Below, in pieces: positions 27,028 through 36,358 of a stretch of 64,000 bases of DNA; position 1 is the first letter of the stretch; each line of letters opens with the position of its first letter. Under the pieces are notes generated by a model. It searched no databases. It was not told where the DNA came from and worked only from the letters and a program-made list of their open reading frames with translations. The stretch is taken from contig NZ_QYTW02000009.1 in NCBI RefSeq assembly GCF_003605405.2, positions 1 through 64,000 on the forward strand. The letters are read 5' to 3'. This DNA is from Siminovitchia terrae (GTDB lineage: Bacteria > Bacillota > Bacilli > Bacillales > Bacillaceae_C). The position numbers and the translations under genes are program-made.

Positions 27028-28422
27028 TTATATGAAAAACAAAGCGGCAACGGTTGTAACGAATAAGCCGATGATGACAGGGACAAGGTTGCGCCTTGCC
27101 AGTTCAAAAGGATCGACATTGCAGATGGCAGCCGCAGGTATGAGTGCCCAGGGAATAAGTGTTCCTCCTCCGATCCAGATTGTTGTAATCTGCCCTAACG
27201 CTGTCAAAGAGGCTGTACCAGATCCGATGGCTTTGCCGAATAGTGCGGCAATGGAACCTGTTAGTGGAAGGCCGGAGAAACCGGAGCCGTCCAATCCTGT
27301 AATCACTCCGACTGCAGCAATTGTAAAAGCTCCCAATGATTTAGTGATAGGTACAACAGCTGCAAGGGCTGTTCCAAGGTCATTGATAATCCCTTCGGAA
27401 CCTTCAGGCAAGGGGCTGCCAATCATTTGTTCAAATCCGCCTCCACCGAGATAGAAAAATGCGGCAATGGGAATAACTGGGCCAAACACACGAAAGCCGA
27501 ATTGCAACCCTTCTATGAGGAATTTTGTTGTTTTTTCCAATGCCTGCTGTTTATGGGCTGCTATAGATGTGAATATTAGTATTAATACGGATGTGCCGCC
27601 AATGAGGGCTGTGGCTTCGCCGCCCTGAAGCTTTAAGGTGAACATCATGATTATATTGGCTACAAATAAGAGGGGAATGATTGCTGCGAAGATGCGCTTG
27701 ACGGGAAGGGGAAGTTCGCTTTCTTCATTTTTTTTCAAGATTTCTTCTGCTGAGAACTTTTTTAAAGAATCAAGCTTTCCTTTCTTCATATCTCTCTTTA
27801 ATAGGACGAAAGCGGTGACTGTTGTGACAATACCCATTATGATGATAAGGGGAATGCTGGCTGTGATAACGTCTGAAGCAGTGATCCCGGCTGCGTCACC
27901 TGACAGTTTTGGTGCGGCCTGAATGATGAAATCACCGGATAAAGCAATCCCGTGTCCGAACAGATTCATGGCCATTGCGGCACCGAGAGCTGGAAGGCCG
28001 ACGCGGAGGGCGACGGGCAGCAAGACAGCTCCCATTAGAGCAACAGCAGGAGAGGGCCAAAAAAACCAGGAAATAATCATCATAACGATTCCAATCGTCC
28101 AAAAGGCGAGTGTTGGTGTTTTGATGATTTTAGCAAAAGGTGAAATCATCAAATCATTGATTCCTGTTGCCATCAACACCCGGCTCATAGACGTAATGAT
28201 AGAAATGACTAGGATTATGGACAGAAGTTCGGAAATGGCATACATGAAACTTGAAAAAATCCCGCTGATGGATGCGGCTATGGATCCTGTTGCGGTAAGT
28301 CCAAGCAGAAAAACACCAGCTATGCAAATAATCGTGATATCGCGTCTGAAAATCATCATCAGAATGGTAAAGCCGATGAACAGAAGATAGATCCAATGTA
28401 AGGCCGTCAACTCTATTCCCAC
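27028..28422 (-). CDS. yhfA: Multi-pass transporter YhfA
   Basis: A 464-aa integral membrane protein with about 12 hydrophobic segments and Gly-rich re-entrant-like stretches (GLDGSGFSGLPLTGSIAALFG). Its length and position before the heme genes match YhfA of B. subtilis, a transporter of unknown substrate. The GTG start lies behind GGGAGGA; the ATG 24 bases upstream is beyond the Shine-Dalgarno. Substrate remains unknown. Confidence 0.75.
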   Translation of the reverse strand: MGIELTALHWIYLLFIGFTILMMIFRRDITIICIAGVFLLGLTATGSIAASISGIFSSFMYAISELLSIILVISIITSMSRVLMATGINDLMISPFAKIIKTPTLAFWTIGIVMMIISWFFWPSPAVALMGAVLLPVALRVGLPALGAAMAMNLFGHGIALSGDFIIQAAPKLSGDAAGITASDVITASIPLIIIMGIVTTVTAFVLLKRDMKKGKLDSLKKFSAEEILKKNEESELPLPVKRIFAAIIPLLFVANIIMMFTLKLQGGEATALIGGTSVLILIFTSIAAHKQQALEKTTKFLIEGLQFGFRVFGPVIPIAAFFYLGGGGFEQMIGSPLPEGSEGIINDLGTALAAVVPITKSLGAFTIAAVGVITGLDGSGFSGLPLTGSIAALFGKAIGSGTASLTALGQITTIWIGGGTLIPWALIPAAAICNVDPFELARRNLVPVIIGLFVTTVAALFFI

Positions 28423-28525
28423 ATTTATTCCTCCCTGCGGCTTCAAATGTCAGTAGGGACAAAAGCCCAAAATCCCATACTTCATCATATGATGGCCAGG
28501 GCATGGTGTGTCAGCATAATCAGGC

Positions 28526-29041
28526 CTAATCTGTATTTATCTCATCTTCATCGTCTAGCACGAAGACAGACAGGTAAGAAGGTCCGGAAAAGATATTTGT
28601 GCTCTTAGCAGATTGGATGGCCTTAGAATGAGAATCGGCGAATAGAGAAGATTGTTTCCAGTCTTTAAATGCTTCCTCGTCCTTCCATATCGTCATGGCA
28701 ATGTACGTGTCATTGGATAGTGGACGAAGTAGCCGAAAGGCAGTGAAGCCGGGAAGCGCTTCGATTTTTTTCATTTGCTCTGTGAACGTATATTCAAAAA
28801 CGGGACGGTTTTCTTCACGTACAGGTATATGGTTGCAAGCAACGAAGCCTTTCTGTTCAAGCCGCCCAGAAGAATGGATGGCTTCGTATTTTCTGGGTGA
28901 TTGAAAAATCGTTTTTCCTTCGGTTTCGTGCCACAATTGGCAGGTGTCTGCATTTTGCATTAAAAGCATGCAGTCCTCCGGATGTTTGTCTTTCATTTTT
29001 TTTAAGAAGAAAAATGTTCCAGTTGTAATATATGTGTACAT
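28526..29041 (-). CDS. hmoB: Heme-degrading monooxygenase HmoB
   Basis: A 171-aa protein with a C-terminal antibiotic-biosynthesis-monooxygenase (ABM) fold: FEYTFTEQMKKIEALPGF, LRPLSNDTYIAMTIWKDEEAFKDWKQS, SHSKAI. This is the layout of HmoB (YhgC), which opens heme and releases iron. It is divergent from the heme biosynthesis operon, as in B. subtilis, so synthesis and breakdown are encoded side by side. The ATG follows GAAAGAGGTGTCTTGA. Confidence 0.85.
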   Translation of the reverse strand: MYTYITTGTFFFLKKMKDKHPEDCMLLMQNADTCQLWHETEGKTIFQSPRKYEAIHSSGRLEQKGFVACNHIPVREENRPVFEYTFTEQMKKIEALPGFTAFRLLRPLSNDTYIAMTIWKDEEAFKDWKQSSLFADSHSKAIQSAKSTNIFSGPSYLSVFVLDDEDEINTD

Positions 29042-29140
29042 TCAAGACACCTCTTTCATATAGAGTACTTATTTACATGAGTCTACCCAAATGGGGAGAG
29101 GACAAAACAAAGCAAGGAAGCTTGTGAAAAAAGCACAAAT

Positions 29141-29169
29141 TTATGACAACCCCGCATCCCGCCTATACT
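29141..29169 (+). promoter_or_regulatory. Possible sigma-A promoter of hemEHY
   Basis: TTATGA and TATACT are separated by 17 bases, about 110 bases before hemE. The -10 is good, the -35 poor. Confidence 0.3.
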
Positions 29170-29281
29170 TTGGATAGGAAAAGTAATATAGTAGGCATGA
29201 GTCAATCACATGTACTATTATATGAGTGGAATTAGATTATTTTTATATACGAGAAAAACCTGAAAGGTGGCTTCCTTGTTC

Positions 29282-30328
29282 ATGGGTAAAATCACAAACG
29301 ATACATTTTTAAGGGCTGCGAAAGGAGAGAAAACGGATCATGTACCTGTTTGGTATATGCGCCAGGCTGGACGTTCTCAGCCGGAATATCGGGAACTAAA
29401 AGAAAAGTACTCTCTTTTCGAAATTACGCATCGTCCGGAAATTTGCGCTTATGTAACAAGGCTTCCGGTAGAAAACTATAATGTGGACGCGGCAATTTTA
29501 TACAAAGATATCATGACCCCGCTTCCTGCGCTAGGCGTGAATGTGGAAATCGTCGGTGGGGTTGGCCCTGTTATTGATAACCCGATTCGTTCTGCAACTG
29601 ATGTTGAAAAACTCGGTGAGCTTCATCCGGAAAAAGATATTGATTATGTTTTAGAAACAATCAAGATTTTAACGGAAGAGCAATTAACGGTCCCATTGAT
29701 TGGATTTGGAGGGGCGCCATTCACGTTGGCGTCATATATGGTTGAAGGAGGCCCTTCTAAAAATTACCATAAAACGAAAGCGTTCATGTATTCGGAGCCA
29801 AAAGCGTGGTCGCTATTGATGGATAAGCTTGCTGATATGACGGTGGTTTATTTGAAAGCACAAATCCAGGCAGGAGCAAGCGCCGTCCAATTGTTTGATT
29901 CATGGGTCGGTGCGCTGAGCCAAGCAGATTACCGAACGTTTATCAAACCTGTTATGGAAAAGATATTCACCGAATTGAAAAACGAGAATGTCCCGCTTAT
30001 CATGCATGGAGTAGGAGCCAGCCATCTTGCGCTGGAATGGAATGACCTACCGCTTGATGTGGTCGGTCTTGATTGGAGACTGCCGATTGCTGATGCACGT
30101 AAGCTAGGCGTTACAAAAGCGGTACAAGGAAACCTAGATCCTGCTGTACTTATTTCTTCGTGGGATGTCATAGAAGAAAGGGCAAAAGAAATCATTGATC
30201 AAGGGATAGAAAAGCCGGGCTTTGTTTTCAATCTTGGCCATGGAGTTTTCCCGGAGGTCAAACCGGAAACACTGAAAAAACTGACTGCATTTGTTCATGA
30301 ATATAGTGCAGAGAAACTAAAGCAGTAA
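29282..30328 (+). CDS. hemE: Uroporphyrinogen decarboxylase
   Basis: A 348-aa enzyme decarboxylating the four acetate side chains of uroporphyrinogen III to coproporphyrinogen III. The signature [16 protein letters not shown] is near the N-terminus, and [13 protein letters not shown] and the C-terminal [10 protein letters not shown] are intact. The ATG at 29282 is chosen; TTG at 29276 is also possible given the AAAGGTGG site, and the GTG within that site is not. First gene of hemE-hemH-hemY. Confidence 0.96.
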   Translation: MGKITNDTFLRAAKGEKTDHVPVWYMRQAGRSQPEYRELKEKYSLFEITHRPEICAYVTRLPVENYNVDAAILYKDIMTPLPALGVNVEIVGGVGPVIDNPIRSATDVEKLGELHPEKDIDYVLETIKILTEEQLTVPLIGFGGAPFTLASYMVEGGPSKNYHKTKAFMYSEPKAWSLLMDKLADMTVVYLKAQIQAGASAVQLFDSWVGALSQADYRTFIKPVMEKIFTELKNENVPLIMHGVGASHLALEWNDLPLDVVGLDWRLPIADARKLGVTKAVQGNLDPAVLISSWDVIEERAKEIIDQGIEKPGFVFNLGHGVFPEVKPETLKKLTAFVHEYSAEKLKQ

Positions 30329-30353
30329 TCTTTTCCAGAAGGAGAGCAGCAAG

Positions 30354-31289
30354 ATGCCGAAAAAGAAAATGGGATTGCTAGTTATGGCATACGGAACTCC
30401 ATATAATGAAGATGATATTGAACGTTACTATACTCATATAAGGCGCGGGAGGAAGCCTTCTCCTGAAGCATTAGAAGATTTAAGGAACAGATACGAGGCG
30501 ATCGGAGGAATTTCACCGCTGGCAAAAATTACCGAAAATCAAGCCTATGGACTTGCTGACCGGCTGAATGAAGTCCAAGATGAGGTGGAATTCAAAGCAT
30601 ATATCGGATTAAAGCATATTGAGCCATTTATTGAAGATGCCGTACAGAAAATGCAGGACGATGGAATTAAAGAGGCCGTATCGATCGTCCTGGCTCCTCA
30701 TTTCTCTACTTTCAGCGTCAAGTCGTATAACGGACGTGCACAAGAAAAGGCCGTTGAATTGGGAGGCCTTGAAATTACGTCCATTGAAAGCTGGTACAAA
30801 GAACCGAAATTCATCGATTACTGGGTCAGACAGGTAAATGAGGTTTACGATAGCATGCCGAGTGATGAACGGGAGGTAGCCTGTTTAATTGTATCTGCAC
30901 ACAGCTTACCTGAGAAAATTCTTCAATTTCACGATCCATATCCTCAGCAATTGCAGGAGACAGCAGACCTGATTGCAAAAGGAGCTGGTATTAAAGATTA
31001 TGAGGTCGGGTGGCAAAGTGAGGGAAATACACCCGAGCCATGGCTCGGCCCGGATGTGCAGGATTTGACACGCGATTTATACCATCAGAAAAAGTACAAG
31101 GCTTTTGTTTATATACCGGTGGGATTTGTTTCAACCCACTTGGAAGTGCTCTATGATAACGACCACGAGTGCAAAGCAGTGACAGATGAAGTCGGCTCAG
31201 CATACTACAGGCCTGCAATGCCAGATGCGCAGCCTGAATTTATTGATGCACTGGCGACAGTTGTTTTAAAGCAACTTGGAAAACTTTAA
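30354..31289 (+). CDS. hemH: Ferrochelatase (coproporphyrin type)
   Basis: A 311-aa monomeric, soluble ferrochelatase. In Gram-positive bacteria this enzyme (CpfC) inserts iron into coproporphyrin III. Landmarks are [27 protein letters not shown], the SAHSLPE block with a metal-handling His, and [14 protein letters not shown] with the conserved Glu. It starts behind AAGGAGAGCAGCAAG, 25 bases after hemE. Confidence 0.96.
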   Translation: MPKKKMGLLVMAYGTPYNEDDIERYYTHIRRGRKPSPEALEDLRNRYEAIGGISPLAKITENQAYGLADRLNEVQDEVEFKAYIGLKHIEPFIEDAVQKMQDDGIKEAVSIVLAPHFSTFSVKSYNGRAQEKAVELGGLEITSIESWYKEPKFIDYWVRQVNEVYDSMPSDEREVACLIVSAHSLPEKILQFHDPYPQQLQETADLIAKGAGIKDYEVGWQSEGNTPEPWLGPDVQDLTRDLYHQKKYKAFVYIPVGFVSTHLEVLYDNDHECKAVTDEVGSAYYRPAMPDAQPEFIDALATVVLKQLGKL

Positions 31290-31310
31290 TTAAAAGAAGG
31301 CGATTTCGGT

Positions 31311-32723
31311 TTGGCAGAAGACAAGAAAAAAGTTGTTGTGATCGGTGGTGGAATAACTGGTTTATCAGCAGCGTATTATTTACAAAAAACAATTCATGAA
31401 AAGAAGCTACCATGTGATGTCTTGCTTGTGGAAGCGAGCCATAAACTTGGAGGGAAATTTCAAACAGTTTATAAAGATGGATTTACAATCGAACGCGGCC
31501 CGGACTCCTTTCTTGAAAGGAAAAAGAGCGCGGCAGAACTTGCTATAGATGTCGGCTTGAAAGATGAACTGGTGAACAATACAGCGGGACGGTCTTTTGT
31601 ACTTGCCAACGAGAAGCTCCATCCAATGCCCAAGGGGGCAGTTATGGGAATTCCGACGAAAATCACGCCTTTCATTACAACTGATTTATTTTCTATCCAA
31701 GGTAAAATGAGGGCGGCTGCAGATTTTGTCATGCCTCGCTCAAAAGTTTCGGGGGACCAATCATTGGGCGGCTTTTTCCGCAGACGCCTAGGGGATGAAG
31801 TTGTGGAAAATTTGGTTGAACCACTACTTTCAGGCATTTATGCGGGTGATATTGACCGGCTTAGCCTAATGTCCACATTTCCGCAATTTTATCAGGTGGA
31901 ACAGAAATACAGAAGTTTGATCATGGGGATGAAAAAGACAACACCTTCTGGACCGAAAAAGGAAGTAAGTGCAAAGAATCAAGGGATTTTCTTAACTTTG
32001 AAAGGCGGTTTGCAGTCGCTTGTCAAAGCAATTGAAGAAAAACTCGAACCTTCTTCGATATTAAAAGGAACACGTGTTGTTTCAATAGTGAATAACAATG
32101 AAAAAGGGTACAAACTTCAACTGAATAACGGAGAGTGGCTCGAAGCGGACAGTATTATTCTTACTCTGCCTCATTTTGCACTGGCAGATTTGTTTCCTGA
32201 TAATCCTGTCATTCAAGGGATGAAGGAAATGCCTGCCACTTCTGTAGCAACGGTTGCGATGGCCTTTGATGCGAAAGATGTCGATGATCACTTGGATGGG
32301 ACTGGTTTTGTAGTATCAAGAAACAGTGATTATACGATCACGGCATGTACCTGGACGCATAAAAAATGGCCGCATACAACACCAGAAGGAAAAGTTCTGT
32401 TGCGTTGCTATGTTGGCCGTGCGGGTGAGGAAACCGTTGTAGATTTATCAGATGAAGAGATAGAAAGAATTGTTTTGGCAGATCTGAAGCGGACAATGGA
32501 TTTATCGGCAAAACCAAATTTTACGATTGTAACACGGTGGAAACAGGCCATGCCGCAATACACTGTCGGCCATAAAGAGCGGATTGATAAAATCAAATCT
32601 GATTTCCAGAATAATATGCCTGGGGTATTCATTGCCGGCAGCTCCTACGCAGGTTTGGGAATTCCTGATTGTATTGACCAGGGAAAAGCAGCGGTAGATG
32701 ATGTTTTACGGCACATTCATTAA
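31311..32723 (+). CDS. hemY: Coproporphyrinogen III oxidase HemY
   Basis: A 470-aa FAD enzyme (also named CgoX) that oxidises coproporphyrinogen III to coproporphyrin III in the Gram-positive heme route. The dinucleotide-binding VVIGGGITGLSAAYYL is at the N-terminus, FERGPDSF-type substrate loop follows, and the C-terminal GVFIAGSSYAGLGIPDCI closes the FAD site. The TTG start follows AGAAGGCG. Last gene of the operon. Confidence 0.95.
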   Translation: MAEDKKKVVVIGGGITGLSAAYYLQKTIHEKKLPCDVLLVEASHKLGGKFQTVYKDGFTIERGPDSFLERKKSAAELAIDVGLKDELVNNTAGRSFVLANEKLHPMPKGAVMGIPTKITPFITTDLFSIQGKMRAAADFVMPRSKVSGDQSLGGFFRRRLGDEVVENLVEPLLSGIYAGDIDRLSLMSTFPQFYQVEQKYRSLIMGMKKTTPSGPKKEVSAKNQGIFLTLKGGLQSLVKAIEEKLEPSSILKGTRVVSIVNNNEKGYKLQLNNGEWLEADSIILTLPHFALADLFPDNPVIQGMKEMPATSVATVAMAFDAKDVDDHLDGTGFVVSRNSDYTITACTWTHKKWPHTTPEGKVLLRCYVGRAGEETVVDLSDEEIERIVLADLKRTMDLSAKPNFTIVTRWKQAMPQYTVGHKERIDKIKSDFQNNMPGVFIAGSSYAGLGIPDCIDQGKAAVDDVLRHIH

Positions 32724-32724
32724 A

Positions 32725-32764
32725 ATGGAGGAGCGGTTCTGAAGACCGTTCCTCTTATTTTTTC
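32725..32764 (+). terminator. hemEHY terminator
   Basis: GAGGAGCGGT / ACCGTTCCTC (one G-T pair) with a following T-rich run. Confidence 0.8.
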
Positions 32765-32841
32765 GGGTGTTCGGATGATCATGAGGGAAAACTCGATGGT
32801 TAATTGCTAGAAATTCTTCTGTGAAAATATACCCTTATAGA

Positions 32842-33035
32842 TTTAACTTCATTCAGCAGAAGTCTCCCACTTCTGTAAGTGGTGAGATAAATGCCTATTG
32901 GTATTCCATTCAGTGGGGGTCCAAACCCCGGCTGAATAAAGTGAAAGCCTCCGGCGGATGCCACAGATTTTCAGAGGAAATTTATCGAGCGGAGCTCGAT
33001 AAAATCTGGGCGCGAATACGTAAGGTGCATTTGAT
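32842..33035 (+). repeat. Family B structured repeat, copy 1
   Basis: A 194-bp unit from TTTAAC to TTTGAT. It carries the GGGGNNNAAACCCC-type hairpin, the GAATGCC-type hairpin, and the TTTATCGAGC / GCTCGATAAA stem. The last hairpin is partly decayed. It ends 15 bp from the stop of the DUF4256 gene. Confidence 0.9.
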
Positions 33036-33050
33036 CACTCAGATTCAAAT

Positions 33051-33632
33051 TTAGACCCTTAGCGAGCAGCGGAACCCTCTGCCACCAAAGTAGGCGTCCG
33101 CGCCGTTATGATACAAGAAGACGTGTCCGAAACGAAAATCGCAAAAAAGCGCACCGCCGAGTTCTCTAATATCAGAGGGAGTTTGCACCCAACTTGACGT
33201 TTTCATATCGAAATTCTCAAGTTTCTGCAACTCTCGATATTGTTCTTCCGTTAACAGTTCAATGCCCATGGCGGCTGCCATATCAATAGCGTTATTTTCA
33301 GGTTTATGTTTTTTTCTTGACTCCAGCCCTTCACGGTCGAAACAAACACTTCTGCGACCTTTAGGGCTTTCCGCTGAACAATCACAAAAAATGTATTCAT
33401 CCTTCTTTTTATCATGACCAACAACATCCGGTTCACCGCCGGTTCTTTCCATTTCATTGAGCGACCAAATTTTTTCAGCATTAGCATCCAGCTTTGCTTT
33501 GACTTTAGTCCATTCAAGACCTTTATGGCGATGCATGTTTTTTTCAAAACGAGTTTTTAATACACTAAGCAACTCTTCGCGTTGTTCTAATGACAGCTCC
33601 TTTTTATTGCTGATTTTATCACTCTTTGTCAT
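33051..33632 (-). CDS. DUF4256 family protein
   Basis: A 193-aa soluble protein of the DUF4256 family, with the characteristic GGEPDVVGHD, FCDCSAESPKGRRS, and the Gly/aromatic C-terminus YHNGADAYFGGRGFR. Function is unknown. The start at 33632 follows AAAGGAGAATCGAAC; a start ten codons upstream lacks a site. The gene is flanked by family B repeats at both ends (15 bp and about 35 bp away) and is an insertion relative to the hemY-yhgD order of B. subtilis. Confidence 0.85.
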   Translation of the reverse strand: MTKSDKISNKKELSLEQREELLSVLKTRFEKNMHRHKGLEWTKVKAKLDANAEKIWSLNEMERTGGEPDVVGHDKKKDEYIFCDCSAESPKGRRSVCFDREGLESRKKHKPENNAIDMAAAMGIELLTEEQYRELQKLENFDMKTSSWVQTPSDIRELGGALFCDFRFGHVFLYHNGADAYFGGRGFRCSLRV

Positions 33633-33667
33633 GTTCGATTCTCCTTTATTGTTTTTACTCATAATAG

Positions 33668-33861
33668 TTTAACTTCATTCAGCAGAAGTCTCCCTCTTTT
33701 GTAAGTGGTGAGATGAATGCCTATTGGTATTCCATTCAGTGGGGGTTCAAACCCCGGCTGAATAAAGTTAAAGCCTCCGGCGGATGCCACAGATTTTCAA
33801 AGGAATTTATCGAGCGGAGCTCGATAAATTCTGGGCGCAAATACGCCAAGGCGCATTTGAT
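33668..33861 (+). repeat. Family B structured repeat, copy 2
   Basis: TTTAAC to TTTGAT. It keeps the basal stem arms and the TTTATCGAGC stem, with one base lost before that stem (AAAGGAATTTATC). The 14 bases after the right border (GATATGTAAATATT) also follow copy 3, so these two share flanking DNA. Confidence 0.9.
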
Positions 33862-34684
33862 GGATATGTAAATATTTGTTTTGTAACAGTCTTTTAATAG
33901 CTGTGTAAATTCAGTGTATAATAAATTATATGGTTAAGTAAATCCATTCCTCACAATGGTTCTTGAATGATGCAACGTGAACACTTGTTTAAAAATTATT
34001 CTTACAGGGGTTAGTGGACAGGTTGATTCAAAGATTGGGAGCTAATGCAGAAAAGGATGTTACAGCCTATTAAGGTACAAGGGACTTTATCCAAGTATTA
34101 AGGGAAGATATCGTTCTTAAGTAACTTCCGTTGTAGATGAGATTCAAGACAATTACTAAATCTGTACTCCTAAAATACATAACTGATTTGAAACAATATT
34201 CGGCTTAAGAAATGTTTACCATGCCATTATTTCTGGAGTGGCATATCACGCGTTTTGTACACTTAGTTTGGCCAAATCATAGGCTAATTGTATCCTATCC
34301 TTTATAAAGACTTGCTTTTTTTAGGGGTAATTTACATGATCTTGGAAAAATATAAGAATATGAATTTGTTGAAAATATAGCTGTCGATTCGATATTAGAA
34401 GGTAAATTGCTAAGGCATATCCGATGGTTAACACAGGAATCGAGATAACAGCTAAAGAACTAGGGCGAAGAAATAATTTTGCAACACCTGATACATAAAA
34501 ATTAGAAATAAACTACAAATCGCTTTTGAAGCTGAGATTGGTACGAGATACGACAAGGAAGAGGCCTGTTATTCAGCCCATAAAAGTATCAATCAATTTT
34601 TTCGCAAAAATGAAAACAGATGTTAACTCGGAATGTACAATCTAGGTAAAGAATGATACAACTGAAGAAAAGGAGAGCATTAAT
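33862..34684. other. AT-rich, probably decayed DNA between repeats
   Basis: About 820 bases without a credible gene. Short frames with peptide-like composition (for example near 34423-34497) are repeatedly broken by stops, as expected from decayed coding DNA. I could not name a source gene. Confidence 0.4.
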
Positions 34685-35074
34685 ATGGGGTATTCTGAAA
34701 TTGCAGTAATACTGTTCGTTTATAGTGGACTCATGACTTTCTTTTTAATCCCTTTTCAAAGGAGAGCACACTCAAAAAGTTACCAACAGAATCAGATATC
34801 CTTCATATCAATTTTTAAATCTAGTTTAGTTAAAATGATTTTTCACAAAAAGGCTATTTTAGCTTTAACCTTATTAGGATTTATGTTAATTAGCATTTGG
34901 TTAGGATATGCTGGCGTAGAAGACCATTATAATGCTCACAGTGGTTATTCTTCAATAAGCACAAATTTCAAAGCTATATATACTATTTGCGGTGTATTTG
35001 TATATACAGTTGTTCTTTTATTGCTTCTCGGATATGTGAGAACATTAAAAATCGTAAAGAGTACAAACAAGTAA
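34685..35074 (+). CDS. Small membrane protein in the repeat-bounded insert
   Basis: A 129-aa product with three hydrophobic segments (N-terminal IAVILFVYSGLMTFF, middle ILALTLLGFMLISIWLGY, C-terminal AIYTICGVFVYTVVLLLLLGY) and a basic tail. The ATG follows AAAAGGAGAGCATTAAT. The family is unknown to me. It lies between family B copies 2 and 3 and is more AT-rich than its neighbours, which suggests transfer. Confidence 0.65.
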   Translation: MGYSEIAVILFVYSGLMTFFLIPFQRRAHSKSYQQNQISFISIFKSSLVKMIFHKKAILALTLLGFMLISIWLGYAGVEDHYNAHSGYSSISTNFKAIYTICGVFVYTVVLLLLLGYVRTLKIVKSTNK

Positions 35075-35079
35075 GAATA

Positions 35080-35262
35080 GAAATAAGTTTTTCTGATTTC
35101 AACTTTAATGATCAAGATTATTTATATGGTAGCCTTTTTGGGAAGAAGGAGCTTATTAATGATGCAAATAATGAAAGTGATGTGTTACTAAGAGTAAAAG
35201 ATGACAAGGGTAATGTTATCATTGATGAGTTTCAAGTATCATCTGACAAATCATCAAATTAG
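35080..35262 (+). pseudogene. Gene fragment ending at family B copy 3
   Basis: An open stretch just after the membrane protein encodes an acidic peptide (SFSDFNFNDQDYLYG ... KDDKGNVIIDEFQV) with beta-strand-like character and a stop five bases before the repeat. It has no start codon or ribosome-binding site in frame, so it is probably the remnant of a longer gene. Confidence 0.35.
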
Positions 35263-35266
35263 AAAG

Positions 35267-35461
35267 TTTAACTTCATTCAGCAGAAGTCTCCCACTTCTG
35301 TAAGTGGTGAGATGAAAGCCTATTGGTATTCCATTCAGTGGGGGTTCAAACCCCGGCTGAATAAAGTTAAAGCCTCCGGCGGATGCCACAGATTTTCAGC
35401 GGAAATTTATCGAGCGGAGCTCGATAAATTCTGGGCGCAAATACGCCAAGGCGCATTTGAT
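35267..35461 (+). repeat. Family B structured repeat, copy 3
   Basis: A nearly complete copy from TTTAAC to TTTGAT. Both arms of the 16-bp basal stem, all three inner hairpins, the TTTATCGAGC stem and the terminal CAAAT...ATTTG hairpin can be drawn. Confidence 0.9.
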
Positions 35462-35631
35462 AGATATGTAAATATTTCTTGTGGATGTTACCTTCTTTAT
35501 GCCTAGATTGGTCACAGATTAGTATGAATGGAGATTTGAAGAAATCTATAGTGCTGAATTTTCACACTAATAAAAGGCTACTTTCTAATTGGGTTTCCAC
35601 TATTCCCCAATACCTTTTTTGAGGCTCATTC

Positions 35632-35660
35632 TTGCCTCCATTTTAAAACTGTGTTATATT
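35632..35660 (+). promoter_or_regulatory. Sigma-A promoter of yhgD
   Basis: TTGCCT, 17-base spacer, TATATT. The predicted start of transcription falls about where the TGAC-N15-GTCA palindrome begins. Confidence 0.55.
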
Positions 35661-35670
35661 TTGAACAAAA

Positions 35671-35693
35671 TGACTATTTTGGTTTTTTAGTCA
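35671..35693 (+). promoter_or_regulatory. Putative YhgD operator 1
   Basis: TGACTA and TAGTCA form a palindrome with TGAC-N15-GTCA spacing, just downstream of the yhgD promoter. The same arms and spacing recur in front of yhgE. Confidence 0.65.
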
Positions 35694-35714
35694 ATGATAA
35701 GCGAGGTGAAATAG

Positions 35715-36287
35715 ATGGCTGTTGACCGAAAGCAGCTAATCGTTGAAGCGGCAACAAAATCATTTTCTCTGTTCGGGTATAAAGCCACGACGATGGATCA
35801 AATTGCAAAGATAGCCAATGTCGGCAAGGGAACGATCTATACTTTTTTCGAGAATAAAGAAGAATTACTTGCCGAAATAGTGACTGCTTTAATCAAAGAA
35901 ATGAAAGCTGAAGCAGAAGAAACAATCCGGGATGATTTATCATTCCATGAAAATGCCAACAGAGCTATCTATCGTTTGCTAGAGTTTCGGAAAGATCACC
36001 AACTCACGATTAAACTGTTTCAAGAGGAAAGGGAAATCGGTACTCCGACTGTCATGGAAGTCATCCAAAGGGTCGAGGGAGCGATTATCAACTATATAAA
36101 AGATAAAGTGGAGGAAGCGATACAAAAAGGTGAAATCAGACAATGCGATCCAGAAGTTACAGCTTACATTATGTTGAAGATGTATGTTTCTCTAATTTTT
36201 GACTGGGAAAAATGTCATCAGCCATTGGATAAGGATAAGATAGCATCTTTATTCGAATTTTATCTGTTTAAGGGATTGTCCAAGTGA
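35715..36287 (+). CDS. yhgD: TetR-family regulator YhgD
   Basis: A 190-aa TetR-type repressor. The N-terminal helix-turn-helix has the typical KATTMDQIAKIANVGKGTIYTFFENKEEL. The C-terminal ligand domain is divergent. It sits directly upstream of yhgE, as in B. subtilis, and matching palindromes precede both genes, so it most likely represses itself and yhgE. The ATG follows GCGAGGTGAAATAG. Confidence 0.92.
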   Translation: MAVDRKQLIVEAATKSFSLFGYKATTMDQIAKIANVGKGTIYTFFENKEELLAEIVTALIKEMKAEAEETIRDDLSFHENANRAIYRLLEFRKDHQLTIKLFQEEREIGTPTVMEVIQRVEGAIINYIKDKVEEAIQKGEIRQCDPEVTAYIMLKMYVSLIFDWEKCHQPLDKDKIASLFEFYLFKGLSK

Positions 36288-36311
36288 TAGTCCTTGTTTT
36301 CACAATAAAAA

Positions 36312-36334
36312 TGACTAAATGAGGAAAATGGTCA
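36312..36334 (+). promoter_or_regulatory. Putative YhgD operator 2, before yhgE
   Basis: AATGAC and GTCATT are perfect inverted arms with the same TGAC-N15-GTCA spacing as operator 1. The site lies in the 71-base gap between yhgD and yhgE. Confidence 0.65.
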
Positions 36335-36358
36335 TTCAGTATCGAGGGGAGAACAAAA

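Noticed and set aside
27032-28390. Plus-strand frames opposite yhfA
   Set aside because: They are shadows of the membrane protein gene on the minus strand, with low-complexity composition and no ribosome-binding sites.
33862-34684. A transposase gene between family B copies 2 and 3
   Set aside because: I looked for IS motifs (HUH, DDE, TnpB zinc finger) in all frames and saw none; the DNA is too broken to assign.
32842-35461. CRISPR array from the repeated units at 32.8-35.5 kb
   Set aside because: The units are about 195 bp long, the intervals are of gene size and irregular, and there are no short regular spacers or cas genes.
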